DNA of 64,000 nt from Porphyra umbilicalis (Eukaryota; Rhodophyta; Bangiophyceae; Bangiales; Bangiaceae): NCBI GenBank assembly GCA_002049455.2, contig KV918774.1:310001-374000 (forward strand), read 5' to 3'. Below are positions 52,619 to 62,463 of this stretch, in pieces. The position numbers were made by a program, and so were the translations under genes. The notes beneath the pieces are model-generated. The model was given only the letters and a program-made list of their open reading frames with translations, was not told the origin of the DNA and did not search any database. How positions within the stretch are numbered: the stretch's first letter is position 1; the number at the start of each line of letters is the position of its first letter.

Positions 52619-53395
52619 CTAGCGTCTGGGATGGCCGCGTCGAGAGGCAGTCGCGCCGTATCGCACTTGTCGGTGGCGCCAAGTCGTCGGCGGCACAACC
52701 TGCTCCGCCGCAGCCGGGGCCGCCTCTCTCTGTACCTCAACGGCGTCCGAAGCAGCTTGCGCCGCGGCCGCGGCCGCCGCTCCTAGCGCTGCAGCGGCCA
52801 CCACCGCCGATGCTGGAGTCACGCAAGCCGCCTTGGCCTCAGCGTCCGCGCGAACGGCAGCTGCTGCGGCATCCTCTGCCGACATGGCAATCTTAGCTGC
52901 CACTGCGGAGTTGGAGATAACTGCCTCACGGCGTGCAGTGTCACGGGGTGTCGCAGGTGTGTTGCGCTCCGCCCGAGCCATCTCCTTTGCAACGGCTGCG
53001 TTGGCACGGGCAGCACGGAGCTGAAACAACTCCACCCTCGCGACCACCAACATCGCAGAAAGCCCCGTAGCACGCGTCCATGGCGACAGGTCACGAAGAC
53101 GGCCGCTGTCGTCCGCAATACTCCGAGTGCCTCCGCTGAGGCGACGCCGTTTGCAGAAAAAGGCGTTGGCCACTACTTCCGCCCCGTCTACCGCGACAGT
53201 ACGCGACACGACTCGTACAGGTGCCTCGGCTGGCTCGCCTGCCCAGCATCCAGCTAAGTCCCTCTCCAGCAAGAGATGGGTAGCGGGCTTTCGCCCAAGA
53301 CGGCTGGCAGCAGCGGCAATTCGTTGCTGCGCCACAAAGCGGGAGTCGTTCTGCTTGGGTGGTGGCGGCCGGAGAGGGCGACGAGTGGTCTGCAT
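52619..53395 (-). CDS. hypothetical Ala-rich protein
   Basis: 258 codons from ATG 53395. N-terminal third is mixed and basic (PPPPKQNDSRFVAQQRIAAA, HLLLERDLAGCWAGEPAE), the middle has RVVSRTVAVDGAEVVANAFFCKRRR, and the rest is helix-rich Ala/Arg/Glu (ELFQLRAARANAAVAKEMARAERN, AKIAMSAEDAAAAAVRADAEAKAA), possibly coiled coil. No family recognised. A plus-strand ORF starts 84 bp beyond its start, giving a divergent pair. Strand choice rests on composition. Confidence 0.42.
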   Translation of the reverse strand: MQTTRRPLRPPPPKQNDSRFVAQQRIAAAASRLGRKPATHLLLERDLAGCWAGEPAEAPVRVVSRTVAVDGAEVVANAFFCKRRRLSGGTRSIADDSGRLRDLSPWTRATGLSAMLVVARVELFQLRAARANAAVAKEMARAERNTPATPRDTARREAVISNSAVAAKIAMSAEDAAAAAVRADAEAKAACVTPASAVVAAAALGAAAAAAAQAASDAVEVQREAAPAAAEQVVPPTTWRHRQVRYGATASRRGHPRR

Positions 53396-53478
53396 GATAG
53401 CCTCGAAAAGAGCAGATTAAATGCACAAGTCGGTAGGGGGGTCTACAGCCGATATTCTCGCGTCAGTGGAGCAGGTCG

Positions 53479-53829
53479 GTGAGTGCCTCTCAGTCAATTG
53501 TGTTGCAGGAAACGAGCAATGGGAGTGGCCCAACAGTCGTCACAGAACGGCAGATCTCTCCACCAATCGGCACGTTCTGCCCTGAAAGAAAACGACACCC
53601 CGCCACAGCACGTCCATCTGTCCCATTGCCAGTGCAGTGCACCGTGCAGCCGGACACCGAGGAACGGCGAGCCAACGATGCTTCTTTCATGTCCAAGAGC
53701 TTTCTCCCATCCGACCAGATGTCATCTGAAGAAACCCTAGACGGCGACCTCAAGGGTTCTCACCCCGCAGCGGCAGCGCCTCGACGACCTCGAAAGCGAT
53801 GCCACCAACTTCAAGAACTTCAAGACTAA
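53479..53829 (+). CDS. hypothetical Ser/Pro-rich protein
   Basis: 116 codons, start MSASQSIVLQETSNGSGP (the codon at 53479 is non-ATG GTG; an ATG at 53521 is in another frame, so an upstream exon or alternative start is likely). Contains TERQISPPIGTFCPERKR, PDTEERRANDASFMSKSF and a basic tail PRRPRKRCHQLQELQD. Stop TAA, after which the same frame stays open for another ten codons. No domain recognised. Confidence 0.35.
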   Translation: MSASQSIVLQETSNGSGPTVVTERQISPPIGTFCPERKRHPATARPSVPLPVQCTVQPDTEERRANDASFMSKSFLPSDQMSSEETLDGDLKGSHPAAAAPRRPRKRCHQLQELQD

Positions 53830-54007
53830 CAGGTGCACACCCCAGATGCGCTAGCATACCGCTTAGAGTAAGCTCGCGGCCGTCGGCAACGGCGCCAGAG
53901 AAGAGGTAGCGCGCAGAGACGAGGCCCTGAACGCCTTGCGCCCCTGAATCCCGTGGGCTGGCTTAACCCGTCGTCGGCGCGGAAGTCAGACGCGGAGCGC
54001 GGCACCC

Positions 54008-54681
54008 TCAGAAATCTCCTTGCCATGCGTGCAAGAGGGAGCTCGCGGCCGCCCGCGCGGACACGCCGCCATTGTGGCTTGCTCCTGCTGCAGTCGGCAC
54101 CACAGCCGCCGCGGGCGGCGGCAAAGTACTACTGTCATGCCCCTTGTCGATGATGAGCGACACGTGCGCATTGTCCGCCTTGGTCCGGACGTACACGACG
54201 TTGAAGACCTCCAAGAATGCACCACGATTGGCGCACTCGGGGACATCTCGACAAGGCACACCACTGCCATCGCGGCTGCGGCAAGATGCCGTTGTACACT
54301 CGGCTCCATTGCCGGAAGCGCCGGCGCGATTTCGCGCCATGTCGAGCCGGTCGTTCCTCTGCGCGTGCGAGACAAAGAGCGTGTGAGGCTTTCGTCGATG
54401 TCAGCGCTCATCCTTTCAAAGCGAGTGATGAACCCTTCCCATTCACCTCCACCAAGAGCATCAGGCACGCCATCTGTAATTGACGTGGGTGGCACTATCG
54501 GCATCCATCGCGGAGTACCATCCACAACAATGGGAGACATCAAACGTACCAAACCAATGGCCGCAGCGGCGGCACTGGGCCTGCGGCGTAGACGCATACG
54601 AAGAATTATGCAACAACGAAGGTCCCAGAGCGCAGAAAGATGACACGGAAAACCGCCCGCGCCCGTCAGTGTGTGCACCAA
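54008..54681 (-). pseudogene. broken hypothetical ORF
   Basis: Upstream half in one minus frame (RLMSPIVVDGTPRWMPIVPP, EWEGFITRFERMSADIDES, WREIAPALPAMEPSVQ) and downstream half in another (GAFLEVFNVVYVRTKADNAH, VSLIIDKGHDSSTLPP), with the change near 54290. Either an intron or a frameshift. The plus strand (54020-54643) is also open. No family recognised. Confidence 0.28.
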
Positions 54682-55975
54682 TGTCAGAATCCATGCTTCT
54701 CCGCATGTCTGTGCGCCAATTTATTCGCGAACACGCAATGCTCACCACGTGTTGCTCCAGCCTCAACAAAAGACTGCCTCAGCGCGAAGCCGCAACGTAC
54801 CGCTCTCGCGCACTTCAAGCATGCCGCCGGAGGGACTTGCTTGTCGCTGTCCCGCAATACCATGCAGCACACGGGCGCAGCAGAAGCATTGCGGGAAAGT
54901 GATGCCAGGAGCCGCGGCGCCGGAGACGAGGAGGACAGTGGAGCGGGTGGCGGATCCGGGGATGCTGTGGCCGGCACGAGATCGTGAGGCACAGCGCTGT
55001 TCCCAGCGCGAAATCAATGCGAGATGTGCAGCATTTTGCATGCATCACACCGTCAAGGCGTTTGTGAATCTAGAGTGGAATCATGACCGGACCCATCGAT
55101 GCTCTTGTCGCTGACAGTACAGGATAGTATTGCGCGATTGCAACAAAGTGGCACTGAATCTAAAATTGAATAAACTCTGGTTCATGTAGCACCCTGTCGA
55201 ACACTTCGCATTGCCGTGGCTGACGAGGAGGCGCGCGGTACAACTGTCAGTCGCACCGCAAGTCTGTGTCGAGGGGGGCGCCAACTCCGAACTCCGACGT
55301 GGCCGGCAGCTCGATCCTCTGCTCTGCATTGTGGGCCCTATCCCACGATTTACGATCAAAAGCAGCTCCACAAATCGTGGTCTTGGTGGCCTGTGGTGGG
55401 TCACTTTGTGTTAGAATCGTTCTTTCGGCGTGACAGTGCGAAACGGCTCGAGCACGAAGCCATGGGCACAAGCATGTCGACACCCCTCGTTAGCGTCTTG
55501 ATTGGTGCATGGTGCGCGTCGGGGGCTTTCATGGGACGGGCCCGCTACGGACCCTCAGGGCATGTCGGGTGGAGGCACCCGCTGGGCCATCGGGCGATGG
55601 GCTTCTCCTCGGTTGAGTGGCGGTAGGGAGACTGCCATTTGACGGGAGCTAGCGTGGGTGGTCGCCCTGCCCACGGTGCGGAGGCGGCCGCCTCTGCGCT
55701 CTGGTCGCTTGTTGAGCTGGGGGTGTATGCATGCCGCAGGCTCGTGGTACGCCACTCTGTGGCGCCTTTGTGGTCCGCGCCTCTGGTATAAGAACAGGTT
55801 CCGTCGCGACCCGCATAGGCGCTGCGCCTGTACACCGCTTCCTCTCAGCCCGTGCTCGACCACAGTCACTTTGCTGCACCGGTCTCGCACATACCTCCCC
55901 CCACGGCCCGCACACATCCTGGACGCGGACCCCCTCCCCTTGCCACCCCTCTTTTGTCGTTACTCGTTCTCAACG
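54682..55975. other. 1.3-kb region without recognised gene
   Basis: Short overlapping ORFs on both strands only. The 3' 200 bases (about 55780-55975) precede the ATG of the next ORF and are Pro/Arg-rich in translation; probably its 5' region. Confidence 0.35.
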
Positions 55976-57139
55976 ATGGGGCCTCCTGGCTTAAACGAGT
56001 CGGGCGCCGGTGGCGCCTGGCGGGCTTCTGTAGGGCGTGCTACTGAGGAGGTCATCGATGTGGACGCGCCGGTGCTCATCAAGGTGGAGACGTCAACCAA
56101 GGGCAATGGCGTGGCCAAGACTGCAGGCCACCCCGACGAGCCCATCAACGTCGACGACCCGGCAACCTGGTCGCCACCCGTCCCGTCGTCCACCGGCGGC
56201 CCCTCGGGAGCTCTTCGCCCGCCCTAATTCCTCAAGCTTGTTAAGATCCTCGGGGTCACACTTTACGACCAAAAGATGGAGGTCCTTGCCGAGGAGGACG
56301 AGGCCGCTGCGGTGGCGAATACAGACCACGTGCTGCCGGCCGTCGATGCGGCATCGGTCGTCGAGGTTGAAGGGGCCGGCGAACAGGAGTCGGCCGGCAA
56401 CACGGCCGAGGCGGGCGGGTTGGCGTCGGTCATTATTATTGACGCGGCGGTCGAGCCGGCGTCGGCCGTTGATGCCCGTGACGCGGGCGGGATGGCGTCG
56501 GTCATCGACGCCGGCGACGCGAGCGAGGAGGGCGAGGCAGGCGAGGCGGGCGAGGCGGGCAAGCTGGCGTCGGTCGTCGATGCTATCAAGGCGGGCGAGC
56601 CGGCGTCGGTTGTCGATGCCGGCGAGGCGGGAGAGCCTGTGTCGGGCGTCGATGCCCGTGAGGCAGGCGGGGTTGCGTCGGTCGTCGATGCCGGCGAGGC
56701 GGGCGAGGCGGGCGAGCCGGCGCCGGCCATCGGTACCGGCGAGGCGTGCGGGGCGGTGTCGGTCGTCAACACTGCATCTGCCAAGGGCAAGGCGTTGGCC
56801 AAGGGCAATGCGTCGGCCAAGGGAATGGCGCGTGCCGTCGGTACCAGCGAGGCGTGCGGGGCGGTGTCGGTCGTCGCCACTACTTCGGCCAAGGGCAAGG
56901 CGCCGGCCACGGGCAGTGCGTCGGCCAAGGGCACAGCGCCGGCCGTCGGTACCGGCGAGGTGTGCGGGGCGGGGTAGTTCGTCGCCACTACGTCTACCAA
57001 GAGCAAGGCACCGGTCAAGGGCAGTGCGTCGGCCAAGGGCAAGTCGCCGGCAAAGGGCAAGGCGCCGGAGACGCTGGGTGAGGCGGCTGAGGCGGCCCGT
57101 GTGAATGGGGTTGGCTCGCATGGTGGCGGCCAGCCGTGA
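55976..57139 (+). pseudogene. repeat-rich hypothetical gene with in-frame TAA and TAG
   Basis: From ATG 55976 the frame reads EEVIDVDAPVLIKVETS (a SIM-like VIDVD followed by a sumoylation-type IKVE) and PINVDDPATW, meets TAA at 56225-56227, continues with ordinary sequence (FLKLVKILGVTLYDQK, EVLAEEDEAAA), then GEAG/ASVVDAG repeats and three 35-36-residue units (EACGAVSVV...SAKGKAPA...). A TAG at 56975-56977 falls inside the third unit where the other two have serine. Ends TGA 57137-57139. The minus strand is open across the repeats but lacks the unique segments. Function unknown. Confidence 0.4.
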
Positions 57140-57794
57140 GCACGACGTTGTGATCGCTGAGATCGTCGCCGACCGAGCCGCCCAACTGCGGACGCCGTGG
57201 CCGCTATCGGAACCTCGTATGGGGCTGCCATCCTCTCGGCGCGAGCATCAGCAGGACGGTCGGGCTCATCAGATGCGGAAGGAGCGGGAGGTACCTGTCA
57301 CAATGGCCATGCCGCCGGCACAGCGGTCACTATTCCGCACTGACCACTACACCAGCTTGCCCCGCCGTCCTCGGCGCAGCCTCGTACGTCTGGCGGCCGT
57401 CATGCAGGTCATGCCGGAGAGCGCGCGTGCCGCTGCAGTACGCGCGACGGTACCCGGGTCGACAAGTGGCAGTGGGAAGGAATCGGGCAACGGTCAAGAT
57501 GAGGTTGGTGGCCCTTATGGGGGTGATGCGCCGTGGAGCGCACACGATAGCGGCGCCGTCGACCCTGCCGCGGATGTGGTGCGCAAGGGTGGCTCGCCAG
57601 GCGCGGCGCAAGGGCGTGCGTCGGCAAATCCCCGCAAGCGGTCTGCGACGGAAGAGAATGGGGACCTGCGCAATTCTGCCCGCGATGCACGAGGGCGCGC
57701 TGCACAAGGGCAAGCGTCTTGCGCTGGCAAGGCTCTCGCCGAGCAACTCGCATCCCGGAGCCGCAACCCGCGCATCTTCCCTGCCGCCTTTTGA
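57105..57794 (+). CDS. hypothetical protein, overlapping continuation in another frame
   Basis: 229 codons in frame 0, starting as the previous frame ends. Coding-like (ASREHDVVIAEIVADRAAQL, RTDHYTSLPRRPRRSLVRLA, NPRKRSATEENGDLRNSARD). May be the same gene as 55976-57139 displaced by a frameshift near 57100, or a following exon. No domain recognised. Confidence 0.35.
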   Translation: MGLARMVAASREHDVVIAEIVADRAAQLRTPWPLSEPRMGLPSSRREHQQDGRAHQMRKEREVPVTMAMPPAQRSLFRTDHYTSLPRRPRRSLVRLAAVMQVMPESARAAAVRATVPGSTSGSGKESGNGQDEVGGPYGGDAPWSAHDSGAVDPAADVVRKGGSPGAAQGRASANPRKRSATEENGDLRNSARDARGRAAQGQASCAGKALAEQLASRSRNPRIFPAAF

Positions 57795-58264
57795 ATGTCT
57801 GGGGCTCATGCCGTTCTCTCTGCCGCCCAAGACCCACGGGCGATGGCCCGTATTCCTCCGATATCACCGCCTTGTACTCGCGGCGCAGCCACAATGGGCG
57901 CTGCCGCGGCTTCACTGCCGCAGTGGTTCAGCTCACCACCGCTGTCGCCACTTCTGCCGCTGCAGCCACCGCCGCCACCGCCGCACCGTACGTGAAGCGA
58001 TTCGTAAGCCACCTTGGCAGCTCGCTCACCTCCGTCGTCGTTTCCACTTATGTGAAGCACATCCACACCCTCAAGGGTATGGGCACTTGGAGCTTCCCGT
58101 CGGCTTCATCGACTCGCCGCGTGCTGAAGCTGTATGCTGAAGAATGCACCGAGCTGCTCGACGGCGACTCTTTCGTCTCCAATGCGCACGGCCGGCTGGC
58201 CATGCGCGAAGCCTTGGCCAAGGTTATCGAAGAGCTTGATGGCACGGCGTCGATGATCGTCTGA
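57719..58264 (+). CDS. hypothetical protein or exon
   Basis: Frame 2; the convincing part starts about 57900: GFTAAVVQLTTAVATSA, APYVKRFVSHLGSSLTSV, TYVKHIHTLKGMGTWSFPS, RRVLKLYAEECTELLDGDSF and EALAKVIEELDGTASMIV before TGA 58264. Balanced composition and amphipathic helices suggest a genuine folded domain, but I do not recognise it. Likely part of one transcription unit with the ORFs on either side. Confidence 0.42.
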   Translation: MRWQGSRRATRIPEPQPAHLPCRLLNVWGSCRSLCRPRPTGDGPYSSDITALYSRRSHNGRCRGFTAAVVQLTTAVATSAAAATAATAAPYVKRFVSHLGSSLTSVVVSTYVKHIHTLKGMGTWSFPSASSTRRVLKLYAEECTELLDGDSFVSNAHGRLAMREALAKVIEELDGTASMIV

Positions 58265-58495
58265 ACAGGCCCCAACAAGGCATCGCGTATCATCCGATGC
58301 GTTTACGGGCTCTTTGCCGCCGTCTCCTCCCGAGTTCGCTTCCCCCCCTACAGCCTGAGTGTCCTGTGCGTTTTTTCGCTTCGTGTGCTCTTTTCTTGTT
58401 AATTTGTGCGCTTAGGTGTGCGCTCCTTGCGCTTCTGACACCCTCTCTACGATACCTTGCCGGACCCTTTGCTGCTCGATTTCTCCTGGGCTTGA

Positions 58496-59032
58496 CTGCT
58501 TCCAATTGAGAAGGTGCACTCCTACCTGCGCAACCGTGCCGGGCTACCGCCCGTCGTCACGGGTAGCGCCGTTCTCAACCAAGGGCACCGTGTGTACGAG
58601 CATGAGCTGCTGCTGTTTGACAATGTTCTCCCGAGGGACGTCGGCATCCGCGACGGGTTGCAACTCGTAGACGGTGCTCACTCAGACCGGCACCTGGTCT
58701 TGCCCGTGCCTACCCCTGCGTCGTCGGTTGGCGCACCCAAGCGGCGGCCTGGTTCCCCGGCGGCGGCTGCCGTTGCGTCCGCAGCAATCGTCCCCCCCCT
58801 GCCCCTGTCTCTGGTGGCTCCTGGGACAGGAGTGGTCCTGCCGACGCCCCCTCGTGCCATGCGTTTGGCGTCGCTTCCGGCGGGTGTGCCGGTCTTTCCA
58901 GGGTCGCAGGCTGCCCGTGAGGCCGAGCTCGCGGCCCAGGACGACTGGGCTGACGAAGAAGAGGACGAGATCCGTCTCGTCTCCGATGAGTACGCCGCCC
59001 AGTGGGCAGTCCACCGTCCTACTCGCCGCTGA
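58496..59032 (+). CDS. hypothetical protein or 3' exon, possibly ubiquitin-fold-like start
   Basis: Open from 58496 (TGA at 58493) to TGA 59032; a splice-acceptor-like CCAATTGAG precedes the first good codons, so it reads as a 3' exon. Begins KVHSYLRNRAGLPP, then VLNQGHRVYEHELLLFDN and GIRDGLQLVD, an order reminiscent of ubiquitin-like domains (helix, GIP-type turn, strand, LxD...DGxxL) though no strict motif. A Pro/Ala linker and a strongly acidic tail (QDDWADEEEDEIRLVSDEY) follow. Function unknown. Confidence 0.38.
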   Translation: MLPIEKVHSYLRNRAGLPPVVTGSAVLNQGHRVYEHELLLFDNVLPRDVGIRDGLQLVDGAHSDRHLVLPVPTPASSVGAPKRRPGSPAAAAVASAAIVPPLPLSLVAPGTGVVLPTPPRAMRLASLPAGVPVFPGSQAAREAELAAQDDWADEEEDEIRLVSDEYAAQWAVHRPTRR

Positions 59033-59773
59033 GACGTGATGCTGTCGATCGCTCTTTCTGCCGTTAAGGCGTCTTGGCGGCTCTGTGGAGCCCGCCATCT
59101 CGCACTGGCCAGGTTGAGCGCTCTCATCTGCTTCTCTTTGCTTTCTTGTTGGGTTCTTCTCCTGTTTGGGTGGTGCGCACTGTGCGAGTGCTCAAGAACG
59201 CAGTTCCTGAGCCCAGCCGCGCCGCGTACTGTATATCCACGGCTCTTTTCTCTTTGTGCATGGTGCTGCGTGTGCTTCTCGGGCTTGAATGGCTCTGGAT
59301 GTACCTGCCACACGCACCTCCCCTGTCATGGTCGGCGTTCGGCGCGGTAGTGGTGTATCAGCGGGCACGGGAAAAAAGAGAACCATTGTTTTTTTCAGGT
59401 GAAGAGACGTGGCGTGGACAGGGGAACAAACACATCCTTGTACTTAAGCGACGCGTCGGTGTAGCGCAGTCATTGGAGCGGTCAGCACCATAAAATGCAC
59501 CACATCGAGTTGTCGGGGGTCGTGCTGCACATCCAATGCATCGCGCCCATCCACCTGGACTGCATTACATCTTATTAAGACGTTTGGCACTCAAACAGCT
59601 AATCAGACCGATGATGCCGTCGCGGCACGACTCATGCGCCCGTTTCTTCCCCACACTCGCGATCCAACGCCATGCACCCGAACAGCACCACTACAGAATC
59701 GCATCTGTTGAGCGTTTGTTCGGAACAGCTACCCGAATAGAATCGCGTTCTGTTAAGGACGCCCCGTTCACCG
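59033..59773. other. spacer before the 18-bp repeat
   Basis: About 740 bp, no gene recognised. A tRNA-Met-like string near 59458-59510 was examined and rejected. Confidence 0.4.
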
Positions 59774-60230
59774 ATGACGGCTGCCCGCCGCCCCACGGCT
59801 GCCCGCCGCCCCACGGCTGCCCGCCGCCCCACGGCTGCCCGCCGCCCCGCGGCTGCCCGCCGCCTCACAGCTGTCCGCCCTCCCGCCGCTGCCCGCCGCC
59901 GGCCGCCCCGCGGCCGCCCGCCACCCCGCTGCTGCCGGCCGCCCCACGGCTGCCCACCGCCCCTCGGCTGCCCGCTGCTCCGCTGCTCCCCGCCCACCTG
60001 CCGCTGTCCGCCGCCTCGCGGCCGCCCGCCACTTCTCGGCTGCCCTCGGCTGGCCGCTCTGCCACTGGCTGCCACCTCTTCGCTGCCTGCCACCCCGCGG
60101 CTGCCCGCCGCACAGCGGCTGCCCGCCGCTTCGCCGCTCCCCACCCAACTGCCGCTGCCCGCCGCCCCGCCGCTTCCCGCCTTCCCACCGCTCCCCGCCC
60201 CCTCGATGCCCTTGCGGGTGGCCGGCGTCG
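59774..60230. repeat. 18-bp GC-rich tandem repeat and derivatives
   Basis: GGCTGCCCGCCGCCCCAC units repeat head to tail from about 59778 to 59865 and then degenerate with the same CTGCCCGCCGCC core to about 60200. The plus strand would encode GCPPPH hexapeptides; all frames are open because the unit is a multiple of three, so coding is not implied. Confidence 0.75.
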
Positions 60231-60889
60231 CCCGGAGGCGGCACCTCTTTTGGGGGGTGGTCGGAGACGGTGGCGACCGGCGGCCCCTGCTGGCGGGAGG
60301 AGCGGTCGGAGGGGAGGAAGATCGGACACAGCGGTTGGCGTCAGGGTGGGCGGTCGTCCAGGGGGCTGAACGGTCTCGGTGCCTGGGGCCAGCAATTGAT
60401 GGGGAAGGCCGGCGGTCGGTGAGGGAGGCGGCTGGTGGCCGGCGGTGGTGGTGGTCAGTGGAGGGGGTGGCCGGCGGCGGGGGTGGCCGGCGGCGGGGGT
60501 TGTCGGCGGTGGGGTTGACTGGATGCGTGTCTGGGGGACACATAGCGAATTCCAGGGATAGCACAGAGTCTTCTGGCTGCGTGCTACCTCTATGGGCGAC
60601 TCGTAGGCACGAAACTGGGGTTCTGACTTGTATGGAGGCACACTACGCTCAGTGAGCATTCTACGAACGTGCTGGTGTGGTTGTTTAGGGTCCGTTCATA
60701 GTAGATGATGTATCGAAGCCAACGCAGACAGAAAGTTGGCCAGCAGATAGGCAGGACACCGTGGGGAGGTGGCGGCATATTGGGTTCCCGTGATTTTGAA
60801 GGGGCGAAACTCGCAGGAAGGAAGCGTCTGTACGCTTAGCGACTCGCTTTTTCGTTCTCAGGAGCCTTCAAAGCACCACGTACAAGTCT
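60231..60889. other. G-rich then AT-richer spacer
   Basis: GGCCGGCGG simple repeats (60430-60500), then ordinary sequence. No gene recognised. Confidence 0.4.
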
Positions 60890-61621
60890 CTTTAGAAAAA
60901 TGGTGTTTTGCCTGACCTCTAGGACAGGGTGCTCTCAAAGTGTAGTGATGCACACATATACTTAGATCAAGGGACTTGCTCTCCGTTTCAGAGGTGGCAG
61001 TCTGCATTCGTGTCCTCAGGGATCTGAGGGCGTGTCAGGGTCGCGATGAAGCTAAAAGCGAATAGAGTTACGTGGCTGAGAAGGACTGTCCTGCCACAAG
61101 GGTCACAGGGCCGGGACGGCGGCTGTCCCGCTGCCCCCCCCCACCGCCCCGAGTTGCGCGCGGCGACCGCGCGCGGCGTCTTCCGGGGTTCGAAGCGCCC
61201 ACGATGACCCGTGGGTGATCGTGCCTGCGCGCCGACATCTGTTGCGGCGGCGCGTCGGCGGTTGCTGACAACATCTACCGGTACGGTTAGAGGCGCTCGG
61301 TCGCGCGGCGATCGACCCCACCCGCCCGCACGTGCGCCGTGTCGGCCGCCCCGCCCGTCATGCGCAGGTGCGCTGCGCGGCGGGGTGACGGCCCCGCCCG
61401 TGGGCGTTGCGCCACGCCGGCCGGCCGCCGCCGCTGCGGTGGCGGCGGCGGCACCCGTTTTCCCGCCCTACTCCCCCCGCGCCCCGGCAACGTGGCTGCA
61501 CGTGCCCCCGTGCGTGCTCGTGGCCATGGAGCCGGCCGCCGTGCCCGGTGTCGATGTTTCGCCCAGCGCGCCACCGTCCTGAAGGCCAGGGTATGGCACG
61601 CACGTGCCTGGAATTGGTCGA
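60890..61621 (-). repeat. interspersed repeat block, copy 2 (empty site for the hAT MITE)
   Basis: Inverted homologue of 32378-34098 without the MITE. The plus-strand sequence GTCCTCAG at about 61012-61019 is the single unduplicated target. Divergence is scattered over the whole block, so both copies are old relative to the gypsy insertion. Confidence 0.8.
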
Positions 61622-62463
61622 GTTTCGCCCGGACATGTCGTTCGCTCCTCCCTCTTGCACCGGAAGGAAGCATGTAACATGGCGATGACCAGACTATACG
61701 GACCCCAACCAAAGCTGCACAAAATAGGTACAGGGTACTGTAGGAGATGTGCTGTGCTGTTTTTTTCGCAAGAAAACATGCAGAACTGCTGTAGGCAGCA
61801 AGAGAAGCGCAAAGCGCATCCCACTGGAGTAAACAGTGTCAGAGAAAACGCGTACAGCCGTTCTCCAAAAAATCCCGCACTCCAACTGTTGCAAAATAGT
61901 TCTAAATCGGCCTCTGCGGGGTCGTAGAGGCTGATTTGGAACTCTTTTGCAACTGTTGGAGTGCGGGTTTTTTTAGAGAACGGCTGTAATCCACTGGACT
62001 GAGCAGTGTCTGTGCCGATCTGCCGACTCGACGGTATCTGAAACACTGTCAGAGGGTGGCCATTCACACTGCGAGGTGGTATGATTATATCTCTACCCTC
62101 GACTGCAGTTTTCCTCCACTGCCGCTGCCTCCCCCGACTGCCGCTGCTTTCTCCCAGTGCATCAGCCTCCCTCCACCGCCGCTGCCTCCCTCCACCGCCG
62201 CTGCCACCCCACATCGCTGCTGCGCCCCCCCATCCCCGTTGCGTCCCCCGATTCCTACGGCCTTTCCCCTTGCCTACCGCGTCCCCTCTTCGCTGCTGCC
62301 CTTCGTCACAGGTTCTCGCCCTCCCTACCAGGGCTCCGACCCCCACAACTGCTACCCGTACCGGGTGCTCTGGGAGGTTGTTGACGCTGTTAACACTACC
62401 CCCTCGCTTGCGTTTGATTTTGGGCTGGGCAATGGCCTCCTCCACTGTAACGCGGGATGCCAT
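61468..62463 (-). CDS. hypothetical ORF, doubtful
   Basis: Minus frame from the Met at 62463: MASRVTVEEAIAQPKIKRKR, SVNSVNNLPEHPVRVAVVGVG look coding-like, after which it passes through a Gly/Arg simple-repeat stretch, the foldback element at 61855-61986 and finally the repeat block. Since half of it is repeat sequence, only the first 40 or so codons (about 62340-62463) could be a real exon. Confidence 0.2.
   Translation of the reverse strand: MASRVTVEEAIAQPKIKRKRGGSVNSVNNLPEHPVRVAVVGVGALVGRARTCDEGQQRRGDAVGKGKGRRNRGTQRGWGGAAAMWGGSGGGGRQRRWREADALGESSGSRGRQRQWRKTAVEGRDIIIPPRSVNGHPLTVFQIPSSRQIGTDTAQSSGLQPFSKKTRTPTVAKEFQISLYDPAEADLELFCNSWSAGFFGERLYAFSLTLFTPVGCALRFSCCLQQFCMFSCEKNSTAHLLQYPVPILCSFGWGPYSLVIAMLHASFRCKREERTTCPGETRPIPGTCVPYPGLQDGGALGETSTPGTAAGSMATSTHGGTCSHVAGARGE
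61855..61986. mobile_element. foldback MITE, 132 bp
   Basis: Two arms of about 60 bp are near-perfect reverse complements (left begins CAGCCGTTCTCCAAAAAATC, right ends with its complement), separated by a few bases. TA flanks both sides (61853-61854, 61987-61988). The CAG...TTCTCC end resembles the CAGTCTTTCTCC elements at 29682 and 30931. Confidence 0.78.

Noticed and set aside
56263-57231. 322-codon minus ORF over the SAKGKAPA repeats
   Set aside because: Open only because of the repeat composition; unique segments on the plus strand are more protein-like.
59455-59530. tRNA-Met-like string (TAGCGCAGT...CCATAA)
   Set aside because: The D-region and a CAT-containing loop resemble elongator tRNA-Met, but no T-arm with a GTTCGAAT box and no matching acceptor stem could be folded.
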